NCBI GenBank assembly: GCA_023229725.1
Contig: JALNYR010000154.1
Span: forward strand, 1 to 5,765
Source: Dehalococcoidia bacterium
Lineage (GTDB): Bacteria; Chloroflexota; Dehalococcoidia; GIF9; AB-539-J10
Direction: 5' to 3'
Length of the DNA: 5,765 nucleotides
Shown here: positions 1 to 4,776 of the stretch, in pieces
How the letters are laid out: each line of letters starts with the position of its first letter
Numbering within the stretch: the stretch's first letter is position 1
Program-made: the position numbers and the translations under genes
The notes under the pieces: model-generated
What the model saw: only the letters and a program-made list of their open reading frames with translations
Told to the model about the DNA's origin: nothing
Database searches by the model: none

Positions 1-537
1 GCGATGGGCGCCATACTGACTCCCTACGGCTTCAGGTTCCTGCTGTACCACGGGGTCTCGCGCAGGACGCAGTTCATCGCCGTGTTCCTGACGCTGGCAG
101 CGATGGCGGCGGCGTGGGCCATAATCGTCACGGCATTCATATCCGCGAACCTCGTGTTCGCGCGAACCTCGGTGCTGTACCAGTTCCTCTACAACCGCGC
201 GGACGTTCTGAGCACAATCACGTGGGAGTTTGCGGCCTTCCTCCTGCTTGCATTCGTGGGGTGGTTCACGTACCTCGTCCTGCGCGTGACCGGACGGAAC
301 GCGAAAATCGCGCTCATCGCGGTGCCCTTCATGCTTGGCCCGATTCTTGGGCTGCTCAACATGGCTACCGACGGGGCACTGCTCCGAGCCGTGGGCCGCG
401 GGGCGGTCGCGGCAATGGGGCTCTCCTCGTCGGTTCCCAATCCTTACGTAGGCGTCCTCACCATGCTCGTACTTGCCCTTGCGTTCGGTGTGGCCATCCG
501 CCCGATTCTGTTCAGGGTCCAGGTAGGAGAGTCATAG
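1..537 (+). CDS. ABC-2-like permease, 5' end outside window
   Basis: An integral membrane protein of which at least 177 residues are visible. The reading frame is open to the left edge; the first ATG (4-6) may be internal. Predicted helices lie at about residues 24-48, 74-95, 101-120 and 148-169, counted from that ATG. The stretch FLLYHGVSRRTQF (residues 12-24) resembles the 'NGVSR+T.F' motif that I associate with ABC-2-like permease subunits of Gram-positive and related bacteria, where it lies between the second and third helices. If so, the N-terminal helices are cut off by the window. Such permeases normally work with a separate ATPase encoded next door, which would lie upstream. The TAG stop at 535-537 is followed immediately by a gene remnant with no visible terminator. 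Being a membrane protein is secure; the family is a motif-based judgement and the substrate is unknown. Confidence 0.7.
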   Translation, partial: AMGAILTPYGFRFLLYHGVSRRTQFIAVFLTLAAMAAAWAIIVTAFISANLVFARTSVLYQFLYNRADVLSTITWEFAAFLLLAFVGWFTYLVLRVTGRNAKIALIAVPFMLGPILGLLNMATDGALLRAVGRGAVAAMGLSSSVPNPYVGVLTMLVLALAFGVAIRPILFRVQVGES

Positions 538-538
538 T

Positions 539-889
539 GCGCCGCGCCACACCACCGTAACGAGGGATGCGTTCGTCGGCATCGGGGCGGGAGCACCGTC
601 ACGTATGGGCGATTGGTTCTGGCTCAACACGTTCTCGGCGCCCGAGTACATCCGGGTGGCGGGGAACGGCGACCCTCCGGCGCCGGCGACATGGCTGGAC
701 GAAGGCGGTCGCATGGCGTACTGGCTCTTCTGGCGCTGCTACGACACGGTCATCGACACGGCACGGTTTCGAGTTCAGTTCGGAAAGGTCATGCCATCAG
801 CGCGCCGGGTACTGCTCAATACTTCCCAGAACCACCCTGCACTGCTTGAAGACGGCAATTCGAGGGTTCACAATTGGGAGCACCGTTCT
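539..889 (+). pseudogene. HemN-like radical SAM remnant, C-terminal part only
   Basis: Translation in the frame that includes the ATG at 605 gives TRDAFVGIGAGAPSRMG, then FWLNTFSAPEYI, then a MAYWLFWR.YDT.ID..RF...FG block. The first part resembles the conserved 'Y.G.GAGA.S' segment found after the radical SAM barrel in oxygen-independent coproporphyrinogen III oxidase (HemN/HemW) relatives. The later block resembles the start of their C-terminal domain. In intact relatives several hundred residues, including the CxxxCxxC iron-sulfur motif, precede this point. Here the frame meets a TAG at 524-526 inside the permease gene, so the catalytic barrel is absent. The ATG at 605 lies inside the conserved block and has no ribosome site. 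After about position 865 the similarity fades and the frame runs into the next gene. I infer a deletion relic fused to the 3' end of the permease gene. The exact 3' limit is uncertain. Confidence 0.6.
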
Positions 890-896
890 CTCGGTC

Positions 897-903
897 AAGG
901 AGG
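897..903 (+). promoter_or_regulatory. Ribosome binding site fixing the GTG start at 910
   Basis: AAGGAGG lies 6 nt upstream of GTG 910-912. It is a near-perfect Shine-Dalgarno sequence and favours this GTG over the upstream in-frame TTG at 874, which has no such site. Confidence 0.65.
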
Positions 904-909
904 TGCCTC

Positions 910-1368
910 GTGCGCGCAGGGTTGTTCAATGCCATCTTCAGTCGGCCCGAGCCGGCCTACGCGTGGTCCGGCTGCTCCGCCCCGCCGGAGATGCACCGGG
1001 ACATTGACTCCACGTACATGGCATCGTCGACCAACCGGCCGAGGCGCGTGGTTGACGCGGTGCGCCGCCGCACAGTCACGTCAGCTCCCTCGAGTGGACG
1101 GCTGCGGGCCCCAACGCCGTGGCGCAGGAAGACCACATCGAGCGGCAGCAGCGGCGGCCTGGGAAGCTTCTTCAACTCGGGAGGGAGCGGCGGCACGACA
1201 ACCGGGTCCGGCCTCGGCAGCAGTTGGCGCCCCAGGGTGGGGCGGGGCCGTTCAGGCTGCGGCTGCGGCTGCCTCACCGTGATAGTCATCATCATCATCC
1301 TGGTCGTGATCGCCTACCTGTGGGGAGGATTCGACCTGGGAGGCTTCCTCGGAGGGCTTGGCCTCTAG
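910..1368 (+). CDS. Small Gly/Ser/Arg-rich single-pass membrane protein
   Basis: A hypothetical protein of 152 residues from a GTG start with an AAGGAGG site 6 nt upstream. Residues 1-50 show no recognisable domain. Residues 52-118 are low complexity, rich in Arg, Ser, Gly and Thr, and probably disordered. A CGCGC run (residues 117-121), coded by three tandem GGCTGC units at 1255-1272, directly precedes a strongly hydrophobic helix (about 121-138, with four consecutive ATC Ile codons). A Gly-rich tail, FDLGGFLGGLGL, ends the protein. The basic region before the helix suggests that the long N-terminal part stays in the cytoplasm and the short tail lies outside. The gene faces the acetyltransferase gene, with 20 bp between the stops. 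High G/C at third positions supports coding. I do not recognise the family; function unknown. A frameshift in the low-complexity part cannot be excluded. Confidence 0.6.
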   Translation: MRAGLFNAIFSRPEPAYAWSGCSAPPEMHRDIDSTYMASSTNRPRRVVDAVRRRTVTSAPSSGRLRAPTPWRRKTTSSGSSGGLGSFFNSGGSGGTTTGSGLGSSWRPRVGRGRSGCGCGCLTVIVIIIILVVIAYLWGGFDLGGFLGGLGL

Positions 1369-1388
1369 AAGCGCGACACCGGAAGACG

Positions 1389-2009
1389 TCAGCGCGTCTG
1401 CGGCGGGTTTCCCCGCAGCATGGCCCAGCTCGTCAGCGACGTACCGGGGACGCTGGACTCTTCCAGCACCCTGAAGCCAAAGTGCTCGTAGCGGGCGACG
1501 TTGCGTCCTTCCATGGTTTCGAGGTAGCAGGGCAGCCCCCGGGCATCGAAGGACGCCAGCATCGGACGCAGCAACGCACCGGCAAACCCGTGGCGTTGCG
1601 ACTCGGGAGCCACTCCGAGCAGGGACAGGAACCAGTGCGGGAACGGGGCCAGCACCTCGTGCCGCGCGTCGACGTGACGGCTCGGCCCGACCAGCCTGCG
1701 ACCCACTCCCCGGCCAAAGGCGGCGATGACACGCCAGGGCACGGCGCCCAGCAGGCGGCAGGTAGTCATCGGCAGGCGCTCGGAGGGCACCCACACGGCC
1801 ACGCCTTCCATGCGGGGCGACGTCGCGTAGACCTCGCCGTAGCGGATGCCGTAGTAGAGGTCGAACTGGGCGAAGAAGGCTGCCTCGCGCTCACGCCGTG
1901 CCGGGTCGGCGACGGCATGCACCAGCAGCGGGTAGTCCACGAAGGCGCGGGCCAGCATGCGGCTGGCCGACTGGACGTCAGCCCGGCTCAACCTGATGAG
2001 GTTGCCCAT
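1389..2009 (-). CDS. GNAT-family N-acetyltransferase
   Basis: A 206-residue protein that should transfer an acetyl group from acetyl-CoA to an amine; the acceptor cannot be told from sequence. The N-terminal part (LSRADVQSASRMLARAFVDYPL) is the usual first strand and helix. YGEVYATSPRMEGVAVWVP (about 58-75) is typical of a GNAT subgroup that includes puromycin-acetyltransferase-like proteins. Motif A follows at about 128-147, LSLLGVAPESQRHGFAGALL, with the CoA pyrophosphate loop Q138-x-x-G141-x-A143. Motif B is at about 161-182, with Y174 and the terminal 'GF' (178-179). Length is normal for a single GNAT domain. I chose the ATG at 2009 because the homologous-looking sequence starts there. 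A longer form from ATG 2069 would add a basic 20-residue stretch without a ribosome site. A TACAAT -10-like box lies upstream at 2084-2089. The gene is monocistronic and convergent with the gene at 910. Confidence 0.85.
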   Translation of the reverse strand: MGNLIRLSRADVQSASRMLARAFVDYPLLVHAVADPARREREAAFFAQFDLYYGIRYGEVYATSPRMEGVAVWVPSERLPMTTCRLLGAVPWRVIAAFGRGVGRRLVGPSRHVDARHEVLAPFPHWFLSLLGVAPESQRHGFAGALLRPMLASFDARGLPCYLETMEGRNVARYEHFGFRVLEESSVPGTSLTSWAMLRGNPPQTR

Positions 2010-2083
2010 TTCGATGCTCAACTGCGTCTCGGTGCCTCCATGGCGTCGCCGCAAGCGGTTCCCCCGCATGAGGTCGGTTCGCC

Positions 2084-2089
2084 ATTGTA
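2084..2089 (-). promoter_or_regulatory. Candidate -10 box for the acetyltransferase gene
   Basis: On the minus strand this reads TACAAT, one base from the sigma70 -10 consensus, 74 nt upstream of ATG 2009. No good -35 box is seen at 16-18 nt, so support is weak. A small hairpin, ACCCT (2091-2095) with AGGGT (2102-2106), and a duplicated GTAGACC (2087-2093 and 2105-2111) overlap the spacer and could be an operator. Confidence 0.3.
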
Positions 2090-2163
2090 GACCCTCAAAT
2101 CAGGGTAGACCACCAAATATTCGGCCACGACAGCGGGCGTCACCACATGGCCACGAGCGCACA

Positions 2164-2180
2164 TGGGAGCCTGCCGCCAC
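2164..2180 (+). repeat. Direct repeat copy 1 (17 bp)
   Basis: TGGGAGCCTGCCGCCAC occurs here and again at 2330-2346, exact over 17 bp, with start-to-start distance 166 bp. The two copies bracket the palindrome and the inverted repeat. The bases on either side differ, so this is a bounded repeat, not part of a longer duplication. Confidence 0.85.
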
Positions 2181-2243
2181 GGGACACGGAGCGTGGCGGG
2201 TGTGAGCGTAAGATGTTCCTCCACCCGCCCGGGCGGCACTCGT

Positions 2244-2304
2244 AATACGGGGACACGATACCCCTCTCTCATTCACTGCATCCGGAGAATCATGTCCCCG
2301 TATT
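2244..2304. repeat. Inverted repeat, probable REP/RAYT element end pair
   Basis: The left arm AATACGGGGACACGAT (2244-2259) pairs with the right arm ATCATGTCCCCGTATT (2289-2304) with a single mismatch (2256 against 2292). The loop is 29 nt. The 'ATACGGGGACA ... TGTCCCCGTAT' sequence resembles, from memory, the termini flanking REP-associated tyrosine (Y1, IS200-like) transposase genes. No transposase gene lies between the arms, so I infer a MITE-like solo structure or a decayed element. As RNA it would also form a strong hairpin in the interval ahead of the TspO-like gene. Confidence 0.6.
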
Positions 2305-2329
2305 TCCACTCCACCTCGCCCAGCCGGCG

Positions 2330-2346
2330 TGGGAGCCTGCCGCCAC
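2330..2346 (+). repeat. Direct repeat copy 2 (17 bp)
   Basis: Second exact copy of the sequence at 2164-2180. It lies 25 bp after the right arm of the inverted repeat and about 31 bp before the candidate -35 box of the TspO-like gene. Confidence 0.85.
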
Positions 2347-2376
2347 TGCAGGAAACCAGGCGCCGACAGACTCAAG

Positions 2377-2405
2377 TTGCGGCGCCGACCGAGTCAGCCT
2401 ACGCT
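2377..2405 (+). promoter_or_regulatory. Weak candidate promoter of the TspO-like gene
   Basis: TTGCGG (2377-2382) and TACGCT (2400-2405) are separated by 17 nt and lie about 30 nt before the start codon. Each matches the sigma70 consensus at only half its positions, though this is common in GC-rich genomes. Confidence 0.3.
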
Positions 2406-2435
2406 AGGGTCAGTGACGGGCATTGAGGTGCAGCC

Positions 2436-3233
2436 ATGACGCTAAAGAGGTATCTGTTGCCGGCTCTCAACACGATCGGTCTGCTCGTGATGCTCACGCT
2501 CAACGGGCTGGCCAACGCCCTCCCGATCAACGGGATGACCACCGGAGAAGTGTCCGACAAGTACGACAACCTGTTCGTACCCGCCGGGCTGACGTTCTCC
2601 ATCTGGGGGCTCATCTACCTTCTGCTGACCGCCTTCGTGGTGTACCAGTGGATGGAGGCCCGTGGGAACAGTGGTTCGCACGCGTTCGTCGAGAAGGTCG
2701 GAGCGTGGTTCTTCGTCTCCTGTCTCGCCAACGCGGGCTGGATACTCGCGTGGCACTATGGGCTTCTCCCGCTGTCGGTCCTGCTCATGCTGGTGCTGCT
2801 CGCGTGCCTGCTTTCCATCTACCTGCGACTCAGGGTCGGTCTGTCAGGCGTCACGCGGGGCGAGCGGTACTTCGTCAGCCTGCCATTCAGCGTCTACCTC
2901 GGCTGGATCACCGTTGCCACAATCGCGAACGTGTCGGCACTGCTTGTGTCGGTTGACTGGAACGCGCTCGGCCTAGGCGAGCAGTTCTGGGCCGTCGCAG
3001 TCATCGCGATCGCGATTGCCATCGCCCTCGCCATGGCCTTCAGGAGAGGCGATGTCTACTTCTGCGCGGTCGTGGACTGGGCGCTCGCAGGCATCCTGCT
3101 GAAGCGGGTGCTGGACACCACCAAGCCGGACCTGGCGGTCATGGCCGCAACCATGGTCGGCATCGTCATCATCAGCGCGGCCATCATCGTTCTCGTCGCG
3201 CTGAGACACGTGTACCGGCCGGTAGTCAGTTGA
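2436..3233 (+). CDS. TspO/MBR-related tryptophan-rich sensory-type membrane protein
   Basis: A 265-residue polytopic membrane protein. The ATG at 2436 has GAGGTG (2425-2430) 5 nt upstream. Predicted helices lie at about 7-29, 48-71, 88-108, 111-131, 144-170, 182-202, 206-224 and 232-256. The segment LNGLANALPINGMTTGEVSD (22-41) followed by FVPAGLTFSIWGLIYLLL (47-64) matches the 'NGLAN.LP.NG.TTGE.SD...F.PA...F.IWG.IY' signature of proteins usually annotated as tryptophan-rich sensory protein. The F.P....F...W core is shared with classical TspO, which binds porphyrins and other hydrophobic ligands. Classical TspO has about 160 residues and five helices, so this is the long form with about three extra helices. 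A ligand or transport role is not established for that form. The gene appears monocistronic, with its own leader and a hairpin after the stop. Confidence 0.8.
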   Translation: MTLKRYLLPALNTIGLLVMLTLNGLANALPINGMTTGEVSDKYDNLFVPAGLTFSIWGLIYLLLTAFVVYQWMEARGNSGSHAFVEKVGAWFFVSCLANAGWILAWHYGLLPLSVLLMLVLLACLLSIYLRLRVGLSGVTRGERYFVSLPFSVYLGWITVATIANVSALLVSVDWNALGLGEQFWAVAVIAIAIAIALAMAFRRGDVYFCAVVDWALAGILLKRVLDTTKPDLAVMAATMVGIVIISAAIIVLVALRHVYRPVVS

Positions 3234-3236
3234 GGC

Positions 3237-3270
3237 CTCAGGTGGACTGAGCGCGGGGCGGCCGGCGCCC
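3237..3270 (+). terminator. Weak terminator-like hairpins after the TspO-like gene
   Basis: Two small perfect stems follow the TGA at 3231: CTCAG (3237-3241) with CTGAG (3247-3251), and GGGCG (3256-3260) with CGCCC (3266-3270). Each has a 5-nt loop. There is no T tract, so factor-independent termination is uncertain. Confidence 0.3.
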
Positions 3271-3324
3271 GACGCGGCGTGAAACGGGAGCGGGCGCGTG
3301 CCTGTCCTCCGCGGGGCGAACAGG

Positions 3325-3353
3325 TTCTCTCCTCCATCCGGACGTGCGATAAT
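3325..3353 (+). promoter_or_regulatory. Candidate extended -10 promoter for the epimerase gene
   Basis: TGCGATAAT (3345-3353) is an extended -10: TG, one base, then GATAAT, one mismatch from TATAAT. The hexamer 17 nt upstream, TTCTCT (3325-3330), is a poor -35, as often seen with extended -10 promoters. A start near 3360 would give a leader of about 110 nt. Confidence 0.45.
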
Positions 3354-3355
3354 GG

Positions 3356-3379
3356 CGGAAGCCACCGCATCCGCTTCCG
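3356..3379 (+). promoter_or_regulatory. Inverted repeat at the predicted transcription start
   Basis: CGGAAGC (3356-3362) and GCTTCCG (3373-3379) are perfect 7-bp arms around a 10-nt loop, placed just downstream of the candidate -10 box. This position suits a repressor operator or a leader hairpin. A second stem, GAAGAG (3424-3429) with CTCTTC (3444-3449), lies just before the ribosome site. Function is inferred from position only. Confidence 0.35.
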
Positions 3380-3454
3380 TCAATCGCAGCATGCCTCTGA
3401 ACGGCACACGGTACGGCGGCGCGGAAGAGCGGCAAGAAGGCGACTCTTCGAACT

Positions 3455-3463
3455 AAGGAGGTG
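3455..3463 (+). promoter_or_regulatory. Strong ribosome binding site of the epimerase gene
   Basis: AAGGAGGTG lies 7 nt before ATG 3471. It decides the start: the frame is open upstream to an ATG at 3279, but that extension is low-complexity and precedes the Rossmann strand. Confidence 0.85.
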
Positions 3464-3470
3464 TTGCAGC

Positions 3471-4439
3471 ATGTCCAAACTCGTTACAGGAGGCACGGGA
3501 TTCATTGGCGCCTGCCTCGTCGACCAACTCCTCGAGCGCGGTGAGGACGTCGTCGTCCTCGACCGTGCCCCCACCACTCGCTGGGACAAGGCCGCCCGGA
3601 AGCCGAAGATCATCCTCGGCGATATCACCAACTGGCCCGAGGTGATGAACGCGGTCAGGAGCGACAAGTTCGACTGCGTATACCACCTTGCGGCGATGCT
3701 GAGCCTGCCTTCGGAAGCCAATCCGTGGGCGGCGTTCCAGGTCAACGTGGTGGGAACGATGAACATGCTCGAGGCCGTCCGGCTGTTCGGCCCCAACAAG
3801 CTCATCCTGGCCAGCACGACAGGGACGTTCGGCCTCGACATCAACGACCAGCCGGCCATCACGGACACGACGCTGCAGCGGCCGACGACGATGTACGGAA
3901 GCTGCAAGGTCTACAACGAGCTGCTCGGCAGGTTCTACCGCAAGAAGTTCGGAACCGACTTCCGCGCCGTCCGCATACCCTCTCTCGTGGGACCAGGCAT
4001 TAAGACGCGGGCCATCGGGCAGTACAACTCGTGGATGATACAGGCGACCGCCATGGGCAAGCCCTACGAGTGCTATGGTCCGGCCGACCGCGGCCTGCCG
4101 CTCATCTACTTCAAGGACACCGCCGCCGCGTTCTGCGCCATCTCGGACGCACCGATGGACCGCATCAAGACCCTGAACTACAACATCGCCGGAGTGAACA
4201 AGTCCGCCACTCCGAAAGACATCGAGCAGGCCATCAAGAAGCAGATACCGACCGCGGTGGTCACCTACAACCCCGACCCGGTGGTGGTGCAGTACTTCGC
4301 GACGATGCGCTTCGATGCTCTCGACGACTCCCGTGCGCGGGACGAGTGGGGCTGGAAGCCGAAGTACAACACCATCGACGCCATCGTCAAGGACTTTGTG
4401 GCGCTGGTGCGACAGAACCCTGAACAGTACGGCATGTAG
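3471..4439 (+). CDS. NAD-dependent epimerase/dehydratase, L-threonine 3-dehydrogenase-like
   Basis: An extended short-chain dehydrogenase/reductase of 322 residues, a normal length. It opens with the Rossmann motif VTGGTGFIG (5-13). D31 at the end of the second strand indicates NAD rather than NADP preference. GDI (50-52) and HLAA (72-75) are further cofactor contacts. The catalytic set is STT (115-117) and Y142-x-x-x-K146 in MYGSCK. The C-terminal half (RIPSLVGPGIKTR, then GLPLIYFKDTAAAF at about 208-221, YNIAG, and DDSRARDEWGWKP at about 285-297) resembles the short-chain, UDP-galactose-epimerase-like type of L-threonine 3-dehydrogenase. That enzyme oxidises threonine to 2-amino-3-ketobutyrate. 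No glycine C-acetyltransferase (kbl) neighbour is seen, so a sugar-nucleotide substrate remains possible. The family is sure; the substrate is a moderate guess. The gene has its own promoter region and is followed by two hairpins. Confidence 0.85.
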   Translation: MSKLVTGGTGFIGACLVDQLLERGEDVVVLDRAPTTRWDKAARKPKIILGDITNWPEVMNAVRSDKFDCVYHLAAMLSLPSEANPWAAFQVNVVGTMNMLEAVRLFGPNKLILASTTGTFGLDINDQPAITDTTLQRPTTMYGSCKVYNELLGRFYRKKFGTDFRAVRIPSLVGPGIKTRAIGQYNSWMIQATAMGKPYECYGPADRGLPLIYFKDTAAAFCAISDAPMDRIKTLNYNIAGVNKSATPKDIEQAIKKQIPTAVVTYNPDPVVVQYFATMRFDALDDSRARDEWGWKPKYNTIDAIVKDFVALVRQNPEQYGM

Positions 4440-4469
4440 CCGTCAGGATTCGACGTTGATGGACTCACC

Positions 4470-4499
4470 GCAGGGGCAGGCAGGACCGCCTGCCCCTGC
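4470..4499 (+). terminator. Perfect 12-bp hairpin after the epimerase gene
   Basis: The arms 4470-4481 and 4488-4499 are perfectly complementary (core CAGGGGCAGGC with GCCTGCCCCTG) around the 6-nt loop AGGACC, starting 31 nt past the stop. No T run follows, so it may act as an intrinsic terminator only weakly, or mainly protect the 3' end of the mRNA. Confidence 0.55.
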
Positions 4500-4527
4500 T
4501 GCGCGATTTGACGCCCGTGCGGCCGGT

Positions 4528-4548
4528 GGGCCGGTCTGAGACCGGCCC
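4528..4548. repeat. Perfect 9-bp hairpin at the element's insertion site
   Basis: GGGCCGGTC (4528-4536), loop TGA, GACCGGCCC (4540-4548). It is a second terminator- or REP-like palindrome downstream of the epimerase gene. Its 3' arm ends exactly where the CT core of the IS110 element begins, so it is the left part of the target site. Confidence 0.75.
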
Positions 4549-4550
4549 CT
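4549..4550 (+). other. Left core dinucleotide CT
   Basis: This is the junction of target and left end. The 12 nt ending here (4539-4550, AGACCGGCCCCT) agree at 10 of 12 positions with the predicted left target guide at 4599-4610. The first bases of the left end, TGT, lie to its right. Confidence 0.65.
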
Positions 4551-4552
4551 TG

Positions 4553-4558
4553 TATCTT
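4553..4558 (+). promoter_or_regulatory. -10 half of the junction promoter in the left end
   Basis: TATCTT matches TATAAT at four of six positions and lies 3 nt inside the left end. In the integrated state no -35 box is seen 17 nt upstream, so it should be silent until the ends are joined. Confidence 0.55.
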
Positions 4559-4564
4559 GGTGTA

Positions 4565-4748
4565 GAGTCTCACAACGATGTCGCGGGGGAGGGGAATCAG
4601 ACGTGCCCCTCAGGCGTGAGAGCCTGTTCCGTAGATTCCGATCCCCTCTCCCCGACGCCAGTCCCAAGGCCGGACGGTATCTTAAGCCTCCCTGGCGGAA
4701 GAGCTTGCATTGACAAGGTTGGCCCGGGGTGGCCGCGACATCGGCGTC
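4565..4748 (+). ncRNA. Predicted bridge RNA of the IS110 element
   Basis: Two stem / internal-loop / hairpin units can be drawn. Target-binding loop: stem 4584-4598 with 4640-4654 (bulges at 4596 and 4649), apical hairpin CAGGC (4611-4615) with GCCTG (4622-4626), open sides 4599-4610 (12 nt) and 4627-4639 (13 nt). Donor-binding loop: stem CCC-AA-GGCC (4663-4671) with GGCC-C-GGG (4721-4728), apical hairpin 4684-4687 with 4703-4706 (inner TCC/GGA), open sides 4672-4683 (12 nt) and 4707-4720 (14 nt). ACGCC (4655-4659) can pair with GGCGT (4743-4747) to enclose the second unit. The open sides carry the left and right target guides and then the left and right donor guides, in the order known for IS621 bridge RNA. 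The 5' end is taken from a start about 7 nt after the TATCTT box; the 3' end is approximate. Confidence 0.75.
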
Positions 4749-4763
4749 ACAGTAAAGGCTCGC

Positions 4764-4771
4764 GGAGGTGA
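4764..4771 (+). promoter_or_regulatory. Ribosome binding site of the IS110 recombinase
   Basis: GGAGGTGA lies just upstream of ATG 4777 (GGAGG to ATG, 8 nt). The in-frame GTG at 4768 falls inside this site, so ATG 4777 is the better start. Confidence 0.75.
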
Positions 4772-4776
4772 AGTCA

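Larger units (their letters stand above)
2010..2435. other. Non-coding interval between acetyltransferase and TspO-like genes
   Basis: No frame here has convincing coding features. The interval holds, left to right: the acetyltransferase leader with its TACAAT box; a 17-bp direct repeat (2164-2180 and 2330-2346); a 12-bp perfect palindrome CCGCCCGGGCGG (2225-2236); an imperfect inverted repeat with 16-nt arms (2244-2259 and 2289-2304); and a weak promoter plus ribosome site for the TspO-like gene. The adjacent genes diverge, so both promoters must lie here. Confidence 0.7.

Noticed and set aside
605..1282. A free-standing gene from the ATG at 605
   Set aside because: The ATG has no ribosome site and falls inside a conserved HemN-like block. 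The frame's 3' half is low-complexity and overlaps the better-supported gene at 910.
1384..1399. AGACG/CGTCT stem between the convergent genes as a shared terminator
   Set aside because: It has only 5 bp and no T tract on either side, and it overlaps the acetyltransferase stop codon. Too weak to list.
1119..2090. 323-codon plus-strand frame opposite the acetyltransferase gene
   Set aside because: The translation is low in hydrophobic residues and rich in Gln, Arg, His and Gly, typical of an antisense shadow. The minus strand has the GNAT motifs.
3279..3470. Extended N-terminus of the epimerase from the ATG at 3279
   Set aside because: The extension is Arg-rich with no domain and precedes the first Rossmann strand. 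The strong AAGGAGGTG site points to 3471.
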